The translations under genes and the position numbers were made by a program. From the NCBI GenBank assembly GCA_049999725.1, contig JBNGIS010023084.1, positions 1 through 23,017 on the forward strand: a stretch of 23,017 nucleotides of DNA. Reading direction: 5' to 3'. How positions within the stretch are numbered: position 1 is the first letter of the stretch; every line of letters starts with the position of its first letter. Positions 8,267 through 18,216 of this stretch are shown in pieces. Below the pieces are notes generated by a model, which was given only the letters and a program-made list of their open reading frames with translations, searched no databases and was not told the origin of the DNA. The DNA comes from Haplomitrium mnioides. Lineage: Eukaryota; Marchantiophyta; Haplomitriopsida; Calobryales.

Positions 8267-11200
8267 TCACTCTGATGCTACAACTCTATCCTCTTCAAGA
8301 GGAATCGTCTCATCTAAATCAACTGGTTGAGAAGCTTCAACATCTACAACCACTAGAGAGTCTTGCTAAGACTTTCTAGTCCCAAAGATGGCAAGAGAAT
8401 TGCCAGTAGAACCTGCAATACCAAGAGGAACAGGTTCTTTGTGGTACGCATATACTGTCTACAATTCGGTCATGTCAGACGGCAAAGAAGCCATCGTAAA
8501 AAATCTCTGAGGAATGTAGATAGACTAACATCTATCATATTCTGCAGCAATGCAATTTCTCATCAGCTTCAAAGCATAGACAATGCCTATGCTAGACTTA
8601 GAGCAAAGATCTAAGATTCAATCTTTCTCTATTGATAAATGGTCAATGAAAATTTTGTAAAGAGCTTGTGGCTTTTGGTAAAGAGCATCAACATCATCTT
8701 TTGGATGTTTTAGTTTAGCCGACATAGTAGAGCAACTGAATACACTCCACATAATTTGCCGAAGACGACCACTCACATCAGTAGGTTGCAAGTTGAAGAG
8801 CCTCATGCTCCTCTTGCCTTCCTTTGTCTAGTAGCCCATAGTTCAATACTCGTGGGCGTAAGCAATTCTTAGACCACCGAAATGATGAATATTTTTTTGT
8901 CCCTAGAGTGAGAAAAACAAACAAATATGACACTTGAAACATAGTGTAGGAAAACTAAGCAAGGTAAACTAAAAAGCCAAAAAATCCAAAAAAGAACTTA
9001 CTAGATGTCGTAGTTGATGGCATGGAAAGCCTCCAAAAGAGCATCCTCGACAATCCCAAATTGTTGTGAAGAATGTATTATTACAAAAGACTAAAAATCA
9101 GAAGTCAAGGTTACCACAAAAGAGGAAACCATATAAAAAATGTCATCTCTAGAAAATGGTTCGGAATCACCGTGTTTGCATTCCTTAAAGTTGTAACCAT
9201 AGGGAATATCTGCAATTGCCAAAGTGAAACATCTAGGTTTCACAAATCCCTTCAACTAGCGAGCACTTGACTCCCCGTAGACTTGATAATATGCCACATT
9301 GAGTCCATCAATGAAGGACAGTAAGTCCTCGTCTTTGTCTCTTAAAACTCTGTCAATGAGAAGGCAGCAACATCATTTTGTTGCCTTCATTTCCACTCTC
9401 TAGCTTTTTGGCAATGAAGTAGAAAAGTAGGAGGGTAGGAGACAAGTGTTGGAGCATGGTCTTGATGTTTTAGGGCTTCTTTGAACCTCGGCCTTTTTTG
9501 CCCTTTGGCAACTACCATGAATTTTTTGGCAAGTTGTCGTTTAAAAGTTTTGTCCCCCTACACACAGCAAAAACGGAAAAAAATAAGTGGAGATAACAAA
9601 AAAAATGTAGACTTTAAAGAGGAAGACAATTTGAGCAAAGACCATAGAGTCCAAACTAAGATTGACTTTGAAGTCCATTTTCGCATGGACAATAAAGTCC
9701 ATGCACTCTTGGACTTTAATATCCATGTGCGCATGGACTTGAGTGTCCAAACGCGCAAGAACTTCAATGTCTTTGAGCGCTTGGACTTCAATGTTCATGC
9801 ACGTATGGACTTCAATGTCAAAGAGCACATGGACTTCAATCTCCATGCACGTAGGACTTTAATATCAATGTGCACATGGATTTCAATGTCCATGCACGCA
9901 TTGACTAGAGAGTCCCTTACGAACCTGCACTAGAGAGTCCAAACGCGCATGAACTTGACAGTCCAAGTGTGCCAAACTAGAGAGTCTTTGTGCTCACAGA
10001 CTTGATAGTCCATGCGCACATGGACTATAATCCTTTTTACTCTAACAAAAGACAATCTACAAAAATTTCAATGCAGCTCTAGAGAAATAAATATATAATG
10101 GAAAAACAAACTTACCAAAAGCTTCTCAAAACTGGAGTAAAATGCATACATCTTTAACTCCTCGGTATGGAGAGGGCACTCCTCTCTTGCTTCTTCCCAA
10201 GAGCTGCAATAGACTTTGGAGCATAAAGACTTTACCATGACTACCAAAACTTTATGTCTCTTCATCTTACAAGACATTTCTTCAATTGAAAGCTCTTCGG
10301 CTTCCACTCGTTTCAAAACAGATATTTTAACTTCGTCGGGAAGACCCTGAAGGGACCTCCAAGGTGTCTACTTCATGTCCTCCACTCTCAGAGATTCCTT
10401 GGCTTTAGGCTTCTGGCTTTTCATCGTATTTTTTCTCCCATATAGAAAAAATGTGATGTTGTAAATCCCAGAGCTCACCACTTTAGAACATCAGTTGGAA
10501 CCAATTGTCTTGAGAAGTGACTGCCTTCTCAAAGTGTTGACTTTGGCTTGATCTCCAAGGTTTCCAATACTATTTCTCTTTTTAATTTTTGGGATGAAAC
10601 CATCCCACTCTCCACAAATCTCTGATGCCAATATTTGATCTCTTAAATCGATGTCATTTCCAATCGGTATTTTTTGGTTGTAATTGTCCTTTGTTGCAAA
10701 TATGCAGGCCTATGTTGGTGTTAAGCTCATGTAGACATAACAATTGCAGAGCAATAGCACTGGATTCTTTGCTCCGTATTTGGTGATTGGAAGCAGCCTT
10801 GTTGTAGCACTATGATTGTCTTTTGCAATCTCATATCAATACTTGTCAGGGTTCCTCATATAGAACTCTGACTTATCTTTTAACCCGTACTTTGAGTCAG
10901 TAACAACAATAAAAAAAAACTATGCACATATTTGTTGGTGAGCATTCTCTGGGCCACAAGCTCAACAAAATCTTCATTCAACCTCCTAATCAGGAATGGC
11001 TCCTACTTGTCCATTCCAAGTTTTGGAAGATTTAAAATTTCTAATCGAATTGTAATTGTTTCTTTTTGGGCTCTGCATCGCTGGATTGCAAACTCCCTAA
11101 TTTTATTTTTGTCTTCTTCAAATATTGTTTGAGGATCCACTTTCTCATGCTCTTGAAAGGTTTGCATCCCCTTATGCGATTGTCTTTTTGCTCTTGATGT

Positions 11201-12029
11201 TGGAGCTTGACATGGCTCCGACTCTATTTCCTCCCATGAGCTACTCAATGTTGAAGACAAAAAGGCTGCAGAAGAGGACCTTGTTGGAGATTGGGAGGGG
11301 GCTGGCTCCTTTTTAATAAATGGAGCTTTTACAGGCTTCTTCTTAGAAACAACTAGTTTCTTCTTTTTTGGAGCTTCGATTGGCTCCACCACATTTCTCT
11401 TTTTTGCAGGTGATGTTCCTGGTGTTGCTACAATTGACATGGTCACCGAGCTTGGATGCGGCATAAGCTGCTGAATGTGGACGCTCTCCTTGGGCTTCAG
11501 CAGTTTGATGTTGATGGCCATCTTGATAAAATCACATTCGATACGCTTTGCATCTTGGTAGCCATCCACAAAGTCCGCCAAAATTTAAGTGAACTAAAAA
11601 AAAAATGAAAAACAATCAAACATGCTAAACAAAAAGTCTCTAGGTGTCTACAACAAGTAAAAATGTACTTAACATTTAGTCTAAGCTGAAAAAGACTAGG
11701 GAGTCCATGCGCGAATGGACTAGAGACTCCGAAAAGCTAAGTCGTTTGCAAAAGGTCTTGTATGGGGTAATGGCATTCTGTGACTGCACAAGGAGCCCGA
11801 TGTTGGATCGTTGCCCCTCTCTAATCATCTTTATTTGGACAACAATGTTGAAGTCAAAATTTTCACCTTCACCAGCAAGAAGGTAAAGGTGTTGATTGGG
11901 GTCTTTCAAGGATCTACAATTAACCAGCTAATCTCAGTCTAATTTTTTTGGCTCGAGAGCCTTGATAGCATCTGAATACCTATAAGGCTTTGGTTGAGCT
12001 GGTATGGAAACATTGACTTGTGATGCCAT
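8267..12029 (-). pseudogene. ParB-like/DNA amino-methyltransferase gene, copy B (complete length, decayed)
   Basis: Exons on the minus strand are: exon 1 from ATG 12029 to about 11690 (MASQVNVS..., SLKDPNQHLYL...); exon 2 about 11584-10116; exon 3 9557-9002; exon 4 8902-8267. Exon 2 opens with ADFVDGYQDAKRIECDF, then a Lys/Pro-rich, nuclear-signal-like linker (EPIEAPKKKKLVVSKKKP), then ETITIRLE..LNLPKLGMD, the ParB-like segment (HSFF, RNPDKY, EIAKDNHSATTR) and the helical VEAEELSIEEMSCK-SWEEAREE segment. Exon 3 has motif IV as ADIPYGYN; exon 4 has a damaged motif I (ILDLCSKSS) and ends VASE-stop (TGA 8267-8269). Defects: stops in exon 1, a TAG replacing the Trp after GMD at 11003-11005, loss of the exon 2 acceptor AG, and frameshifts in the ParB-like part. 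Exon 1 appears to have lost its 3' end and donor. A TATA-like box lies at 12198-12204. Confidence 0.7.
9625..10030. repeat. 24-bp palindromic minisatellite in intron 2 of copy B
   Basis: About 16 head-to-tail units with a regular 24-bp period, of the type GACTTCAATGTCCATGCRCGCATG, filling most of intron 2 (9560-10115). The copy at 10008-10025 is a near-perfect 18-bp dyad (GTCCATGCGCACATGGAC). Because the unit is a multiple of three and lacks stops, it creates long open frames on both strands (9481-9933 plus, 9541-9846 minus), which I regard as satellite frames and not genes. Confidence 0.92.
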
Positions 12030-12197
12030 TTTCCAAAAAGTAAAAACTAGTAGAATTTGAGGTGAAAAGTCTCAGAAACAAAAGTTCACAAAAATCGAAC
12101 GGTTGAAAATGGCAAAACAACAAGAAAATGCAAAAATAGCAATGAGTGGATGGACAATTTTTTTCAAGGACATTGCAAGAGAATGCCCACTCATAAA

Positions 12198-12204
12198 GTT
12201 TATA
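12198..12204 (-). promoter_or_regulatory. Likely TATA box of the copy B gene
   Basis: TATAAAC on the minus strand, about 170 bp upstream of the ATG at 12029. Copy C has TATAAAA at a comparable distance (about 180 bp), which supports the assignment. Confidence 0.5.
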
Positions 12205-12249
12205 ACTTGCCCAATAATTTTACAAAATAGGAAGTTTATAACTACTACA

Positions 12250-13265
12250 CAACTTATTTGAAAGAGAAATATCCCCATTGTATTATTAGTTTCTTGGGTT
12301 TTACAAAACATTGGAGAACTCATTTCCCAAATGTAAAAATTCCAAAATGCAATGATTTGCTATTTGTGAAACATGCAAAGAAATAAAATCTTTGCGAGAA
12401 AAATCCGTCTTGGAGTCCGACAAATGTATAAAATTCCTTCTCTTTTGAAACCTTTGGTTAATCCATACTTTTTTTCTAGACTCAAAGCTTAATTCTAGAA
12501 ATATTATGTTTTCTTAACTTAGTGCCAAAAGATATTTGTTTTGTTAAGTTTTTCAACAAACAAGATTTTGAGTTGAATGATTCTTAGCAACTTGAGTTGT
12601 GAGAAGAGAATCTATGCTTGCATAAGGTCTATTGTTTTTAGTTTGAATCCAAACCTTGTCTATAGTCGAATAAAACAAGGAAATGAATCTGATTCTTGGT
12701 GGTGACCTTAGCTTTGCAACAAGTTTTTCTTTTGCTGCTTTAAATCAAAAGCCCTTTGCAAGAAAAACAATAGCAAGAATCGTTTTTGTCATTTGCAAAT
12801 CCTATGCATGCAAAGGATTTGTTCTTGTTTCTCTTAAAACTAGTTGTGACAGCAGTCAAAACAAGCTATGATATTGGTGTTGTTGTTTTGGTCCCATGAG
12901 CACATACAATCAATTGTTGTCTCCACTTATCCTATGGGCGCATAAGATGTGTTCTAGTTTTTTTTTTTTCTTTTTGTGAACAAAGAGTCCAAGCTACCTT
13001 TGAAATTATAGTTCCAATTTGTGACCCTTTGTTAGCAAATCTTGTTTTTTCTTCTTTTTAAAACTTTTGTTTATTTTAAGTCAAACAGATTTCCCTTTAT
13101 TTAAATTACCTAAAGTTTATTTTTAATCTTCTACAAAATTTTCACTTCTACCAATCCAAACATTTGTTTAAGATGATTTGAATATTTTTAGCACTTGAGG
13201 TTGTCTTTGAAGTTCCAAACATTGATATATGTTTTGCTAAACTACTTTTATATCTTTCATGTTTT
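12250..13265. other. AT-rich spacer between copies B and C
   Basis: No gene is supported. A plus-strand TATA-like sequence (TGTATAAAATTC, near 12425) and scattered single palindromic units (CTATGCTTGCATAAGG near 12612, CCTATGCATGCAAAGG near 12801, CCTATGGGCGCATAAG near 12931) resemble the arrangement to the right of copy C (18040-18600), so this may be a heavily decayed equivalent of that divergent ORF region. I see no retrotransposon pol remnant here that could be the missing 3' half of gypsy-1 or gypsy-2. Confidence 0.5.
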
Positions 13266-13589
13266 AACAGCCGCTACTGAGCTCTTGTTTCACTTGACAT
13301 TTGAAAATATTATTTTTTGTTATTTGGTATTGAAAAACATCAATTTTACGTTTGTGATCATTTTTTCATAAAGAAAATTGTTTTTTATAAATACAAATTG
13401 TGTATTTTACATTAAGATTATATTTTAAAAATTTCTTTATAGAAAACACTCTAAAAAAACAAGCATTTTTGTTATTGAAATATTTATTAAGACCTCACAC
13501 TATTGTGAATACACTAAATTCATCAAAAATTAAATTAAACATATATATTTTTATGAAAAGAAATTATATACAAACGTGGATGTCTAATC

Positions 13590-13990
13590 GGGTACGAACT
13601 TTGAACCAGACTTTGAGCGTTATAGTTATTAAGTCCTATGCAAGCATAGATTCCAAACTAGAACCCTAAAGCCTATGCACGCATAGACTCCAAACGAGAA
13701 TCCTAAAACCTATGCGTGCTTAGACTGTAAACAAGAACAATAAAGTTATGCACGCATGGATTTTGAACTAGAACCATAAAGCCTAAGTGCGCCAAGACTC
13801 TAAACAAGAACCCTAAAGCCTATGCACACTTAGGCTTTGAACGAGACCCCTTTGGCTTATACATGCATGGACTCTAAACAAGAACTTTAAAGCTCATGCG
13901 CGCATAGACTCCAAATGAGAACTAGAAAGCTTATGTGCGCATGAACTTCAAGCCCATGTGCACATGGACTCCAAACCATTCTTAGATTAG
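13590..13990. repeat. ~37-bp palindromic minisatellite in the 3' flank of copy C
   Basis: About ten units, mostly 36-38 bp, of the form AAGCCTATGCACGCATAGAC followed by TCCAAACNAGAACCCTA. The most symmetrical core is CATGCGCGCATAGAC near 13896. It is more regular than the equivalent arrays in copies A and B, and uses the same CATGCGCGCATG dyad as the 24-bp intron satellites with a longer linker. Confidence 0.88.
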
Positions 13991-15419
13991 CAATTGACTC
14001 CAAACTATTCTTAGGTGTACCACATTGAATCGTGATGAAAAGACTTGAAATAGATTGAAAATGCAACAAGTTGAAACTTTGGCAAATAAAAATTTGGAAA
14101 AAAAAGTACTTTATTAATAAAACAATTTGTATAAATAGATGATCATGCTCTATCCTCCTCAAGAGGAATTGTCTCATCTAAATGCAAAGGCTAAGCATTT
14201 GCAGCCGCTAGAGAGTCTTGTCAAGACTTTCCAATCCTAGATATTGCAACAAAATTACTAGTAGCACTTGTAGTATCAGAAGGAACACGTTCTTTGTGGC
14301 TGTGACTCAGTCACATCGAATGGCAAGGAAGCCACCATTAAAACCCTCTAAGGAATGTAGATAGACTGAAGTCTATCATATTCCACCGTGATGCAGCTTT
14401 GCATTAGCTTTAAAGCATAGACAGGGCATGTGCCCAATCTAGAGCAAAGATCTAAGATCCAATCTTGCTCTGTTGACAAATGGTCGATGAAAACATTGTA
14501 AAGAGCTTGCGGCTTTTGATAAAAATTGACAAGAGCATCATCTCTTGGGTGTTTAAGTTTGGCACAAACCGCAGGACAACTAAAAACACTATGCATGATT
14601 TGTCGAGGAAGTCCAATCGCAGAAGCATTCTGCAAATTAAAAAGCCTCATGCTCCTCTTACTTTCTTTTGTCGAATAGTCTATAGTCCAATACTCGTGAG
14701 CATGTGCAATTTTAGGATCACCAGAATGATGAATGTTGCTTTTGTCCCTATAAAAAGAAAACCAAAGTGCAGGAAAAGTAGAAAAGAGAAATTAAAAACT
14801 AAAAAAAATCAAAGAACAACTTACCAGATGTCGTGGTCGACTTCACAACAAACTTCCAAAAGGGCGTTCTCAACTATGCTAAATTGTTGTGACGAGCATA
14901 TAATAACAAAAGACCAAAAATCTAATGTTGTAATTGCCGCAAAAGATGAAACCATGTCAAAAATGTCATCTTTTGAAAATGGTTAGGAATCGTCATGCTT
15001 ACATTCCTTAAGGTTGTAATTGTAAGGAATATCCGCAATAGCCAAAGTGAAACACCTAGGTTTCACCAAGCCCTTCAATTGTTGAGTGTTGGCCTCCCCG
15101 TAAAATGCCACGTTGAGACCATCGGCATAGGACATTAAGTCCTCGTCCTCGTCTCTCACAACTCTTTGAGTTGTAAGAGATGCAGCACCGCTTTGTTGCC
15201 TTGATTTCCACTCTCTAGCCTTTTGGAAATGAAGAAGAAAAGCTGGAAAATAGGTAATGAGAGTAGGAGGCTAGTCTTGATCTTTTGAGGCTTCTTTGAC
15301 CCCTGATCTTTTTCGACCTTTTGCAGCTACTATCAATTTTTTAGCTAGTTGGCATTTAAAAGTTTTGTCCCCCTACAAAAAAAAATAGAAAACATTATAA
15401 GGAGACAAAAACAATTACA

Positions 15420-15660
15420 TGCTAGAGAGGGACACTGAATTCCATGCGCGCATGGACTTTGCTGTCCCTACGCGTTTGGACTGCAAAGTCCATGAGCACA
15501 TGGACTTCAAAGTCCAAGTGCGCAATGACTTTGCATTCCATGCGTGTACAGACTTCGCTGTCCAAGGGCGCAAGGACATCGAAGTCCATACACTCATGGA
15601 TTTCGCATTACCTGCGTGCTTGGACTGTGAAATCCATGTATGCATGGACCCTAAACCTAT
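15420..15660. repeat. 24-bp palindromic minisatellite in intron 2 of copy C
   Basis: About ten units with an exact 24-bp period (GACTTCAAAGTCCATGCGCGCATG-type). The 14-bp dyad CCATGCGCGCATGG at 15442-15455 is perfect. Each unit combines two dyads, CATGCGCGCATG and GGACTTNNAAGTCC. It lies between the exon 2 donor (15740) and the exon 3 acceptor (15373). Open frames on both strands encode 8-residue repeats (MDFKVHAH-like); there is no sign they are genes. Confidence 0.93.
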
Positions 15661-17254
15661 TTTATGAAAACAAAGGACAACTTAAAATAAACTCACTGCA
15701 ACTCCCTAAAAATAAATGTGATGTAAAAAGAAGAACTTACTAAAAGCTTCTTGAAGATTGAATAGAAAGTAGCCATCTTAGACTCCTTAGTGTGGAGAGG
15801 GTACTCCTCTCTTGCCTCCTCTCAAGTGCTGCAGTAAACCTCTAAACAAAAACTTTTAAGCGTAACAGCCAAAAAATTATGTCTCTTAGTCTTTCGCAGA
15901 CATTTCATCCATTGAAAGCTCTCCGGCTTCCACCCACTTCACAACTGAAATCTTTACTTTGTCAAGAAGACCCTAAAGTGACCTTGAAGGTGTCCACTTC
16001 ATGTCCTCCATTCTTAGAGATCCCTTGGCCTTTGGCTTCTAGCCTTTGACTGTATTCTTCTCCCACCTTGCAAAAATGCTCTGTTGTAGATCCAAAAACT
16101 CTCCAATTCTGAATGCTAGCTGGAACCAGTTGTCTTGAAAAGTTACGATCTTCTCAAGTGTTGACTTGGGCTTTATCTCCAAGGTTTCTAGCACCAACTC
16201 TCTTTTCAATTTTTGGTATGACATCATGCCACTCTCTACAAATATTTGATGTTAATATTCGACCTTTTGAATGGAGGTCATTTCTAGCCTGTACCTTTGG
16301 TCGGAATTGTCATCAGTAGCAAAAAAGTAGGCTTCTGTTGGTGTAAAGCCCATGCATTGCAGAACGATAATGCCAAATTCTTTGCTCCACATTTTGTAAT
16401 TAATAGCTGCCTTGCTATAGCACTATGATTGCATCTTGCAATCTCATAATGATATTTGTCAGGGTTTCTAATATCAAACTCTGACTTGTCTTTTAACCCA
16501 CACTTCGGATCAACAACAATAATAAAAAAAACTGTGCGCATACATGTTTGTGAGCATTCTTTGCGCTAGAAGATCAACAAAATCTTCATTCAACCTTCGA
16601 ATCTGGAATGGACCTCAATTGTCCATTCCAGGTTTAGGTAGATTCAAATTCTCCAGCTTTATTGTGATTGTTTCTTCACGGACTTTGCATTGCTGGATTG
16701 CAGACTCCCTTATTTTTTTTTTGGTCTTCTTCAGACACTGTCTGAGAGTCCACCTGCTCCTTTTTCTAGAAAGTTCACAACCCTTGTGAGATTGTCTTTT
16801 AGCTCTTGATGTTGGAGCCTGAACTAGCTCCGTATCTGATTCTTGCCCGAGTTGCTTAGTGATGAAGACAAAGGTGCACCAGAAGATGAATTTGCTATAG
16901 ATTATGAGGGGGCTGGCTCCTCCTCAATGACCGGTGCTGGAGCAGGCTTTTTCTTCTTGGTAGCCGATTTCTTCTTTTTTGGAGCCTCAACTGGCTCAAC
17001 CTTCTTTCTTTTCTTTTGGGCAGAATGGCCTGCAGCGTGAATTGAGAATATTGTTGGGCTCAAATTTGGTAGCAATTGTTGAATATTGATGCCTTGCTTG
17101 GGCTTAAGAATCTTGATGTAGATGGCAAGCTTGATGAAATCACGCTCGGCATGCTTCGCGTCTTTGTAGCTATCCTCAAAATCCGCCAGAAACTAAGTGA
17201 ACTGAAAGCAAAACAAAAACAATTAAACATAAGTACAAGTGTAAGACTTGACAT

Positions 17255-17400
17255 TCACTACACGTAGGGATTCTAATCACATTACACGCGTGCACTGCAC
17301 AAGGGAGTTCATGCGCACATGGACGATGGGAGTCCAGGAGCGTTTGGACATAGGAGTCCAAACGCATATGGACTTGGGAGTCCATGTGTGCATAGACTCT
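17255..17400. repeat. 24-25 bp palindromic minisatellite in intron 1 of copy C
   Basis: About five units of the form GACNTGGGAGTCCATGCGCACATG, between the exon 1 donor (17458) and the exon 2 acceptor. A remnant with a single unit (GAGTCCATGCGCGAATGGACT) lies at about 11699-11720, beside copy B's exon 1, so the same satellite invaded two different introns of the gene. Confidence 0.85.
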
Positions 17401-17946
17401 CTAGGAGTTACGACTTAGTAAAAAAAGAAACAAAAGAAAAAGGATTTTCAGAATTTACCTTGCCATCTTCCTTTGCGTCTTGAAGATGCTTCACAAAAAA
17501 TATCCCTCTCCTTCATCTCAGAAAAAGCAAATTGTTTGCAATTTGCACAATAAAAGGTAATTGCATCTTAGTATTGCACAAGCAGCCCAAATTGAACTTT
17601 TCAGTTCCACCGGCAAAAAGGTAAAGATGTTGATCGGGGTCTTTCAAAGAACAGTAATTAACTAGCCAATTCCACTCAAGTTTTTCAGGCTCTAGAGCTT
17701 TGACAACATCTGAATACCTATATGGCTTTGATTGAGAAGGGTTGGAAACATTTCCTTGAGATGCCATTCTCAAGATGTTAGAGATAGGTCTAATTGGAGG
17801 TTAAAAATGTAATGAACAAAGGTTTAAAAATCTCTAAAGGCTGAAAATGGCAAAAAAGTAAGTAAATGCAAAAACAACGATAACTAGAAAACAAAAACCA
17901 AAAATTGAACTCACGATAATGGAAAGAACCTTTCCACTAATGCTAC

Positions 17947-17953
17947 TTTTATA
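17947..17953 (-). promoter_or_regulatory. Likely TATA box of the copy C gene
   Basis: TATAAAA on the minus strand about 180 bp upstream of the ATG at 17767, conserved in spacing with copy B. Confidence 0.55.
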
Positions 17954-18043
17954 GCTAAATTTCAAAAAATCTTTTTTCCTGCCACAAAATGATTCGCAGA
18001 GCTCTTGATATGTAGGGTTGCCTAGTGCCAAAAAAAAAGCTAG

Positions 18044-18050
18044 TATATAA
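18044..18050 (+). promoter_or_regulatory. Plus-strand TATA box for the divergent ORF
   Basis: TATATAA on the plus strand, followed by a pyrimidine-rich leader, about 170 bp upstream of the ATG at 18217. It is about 90 bp from the minus-strand TATA of copy C, giving a compact bidirectional promoter arrangement. Confidence 0.5.
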
Positions 18051-18216
18051 AGCATTTCTTGTTTTCATCTTTTCAATTTCTTTTTTTCATTTTCTTCACA
18101 AAAAGTTCCCAATTTTGTCGTTTTGCAAAAAAATTGACAAAAACACATCTTTTAGGTGTGTTGTAAGAGGTTCATAATATTTGTTAAAATAACTTGATTT
18201 TTAGACAGCCTTTTCA

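Larger units (their letters stand above)
7433..12250 (-). repeat. Repeat-family copy B
   Basis: The copy opens with the family terminus (AACAACTGCTAC). An AT-rich flank homologous to 1836-2210 follows, then a satellite (about 7805-8050), the four-exon gene and its upstream region. Homology with copy C continues through the start codon into the promoter area (to about 12150) and then fades, so the right-hand boundary is approximate. The left end abuts gypsy-1 pol in mid-frame. Confidence 0.75.
14143..17767 (-). pseudogene. ParB-like/DNA amino-methyltransferase gene, copy C (best preserved)
   Basis: Exons on the minus strand are 17767-17459 (ATG at 17767, donor AAG|GTAAAT), about 17192-15741 (donor TTA|GTAAGT), 15372-14825 and 14747-14143 (TGA). 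Parts in order: exon 1 with PYRYSDVVKALEPEKLEW and a CANCKQFAF pair of Cys; exon 2 with FLADFEDSYKDAKHAERDF, a Lys/Pro/Glu linker and a ParB/sulfiredoxin-like core at about 16454-16410 (YHYEIARCNHSAIAR), then DNWFQLAF and MEDMKWTPSRSL; exon 3 with LVKPRCFTLAIADIPYNYN (motif IV) and WSFVIICSSQQF; exon 4 with the motif X region QKPQALYNVFIDHLS and motif I DWILDLCSRLGT, then VEYD. The family transfers methyl groups from S-adenosylmethionine to exocyclic amino groups of A or C in DNA. Defects: a frameshift/deletion in exon 1, TGA for Trp at 16615-16617, Gly to Arg in motif I, and stops in exon 3. The methyltransferase call is firm; the ParB-like call rests on pattern only. Confidence 0.75.
13266..18000 (-). 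repeat. Repeat-family copy C
   Basis: Begins with the terminus AACAGCCGCTAC. Here the sequence between the two CGCTACT direct repeats of the terminus is missing, compared with copies A and B. It continues through the 3' flank satellite and the complete four-exon gene to its promoter. Right of the promoter lies a divergent plus-strand ORF that may belong to the same element; gypsy-2 begins at 18778. The full right boundary is therefore unknown. Confidence 0.75.

Noticed and set aside
9481-9933. 150-codon plus-strand open frame with 8-residue repeats (and the 101-codon minus frame at 9541-9846)
   Set aside because: Both are produced by a stop-free 24-bp satellite, open on both strands, lying between splice sites of the methyltransferase-like gene.
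12683-12871. 62-codon plus-strand frame in the spacer between B and C
   Set aside because: Short, no homology to the ORF at 18217 beyond single palindromic units, and no motif.
12250-13265. Possible resumption of gypsy-1 or gypsy-2 pol after copy B
   Set aside because: I looked for integrase and RNase H motifs on both strands and saw none.
15420-15660. CRISPR-like array
   Set aside because: Units are head-to-tail with a 24-bp period and no unique spacers of constant length; the context is a plant intron.
15415-15667. Open frames on both strands over the copy C intron 2 repeats
   Set aside because: Same 24-bp satellite effect; no start context or independent protein features.
1836-18000. 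Classical DNA transposon (MULE, hAT, CACTA or Helitron)
   Set aside because: Repeated termini and one inverted terminal fragment are visible, but no transposase, no helicase and no confirmed target duplication. I keep it as an undefined repeat family.
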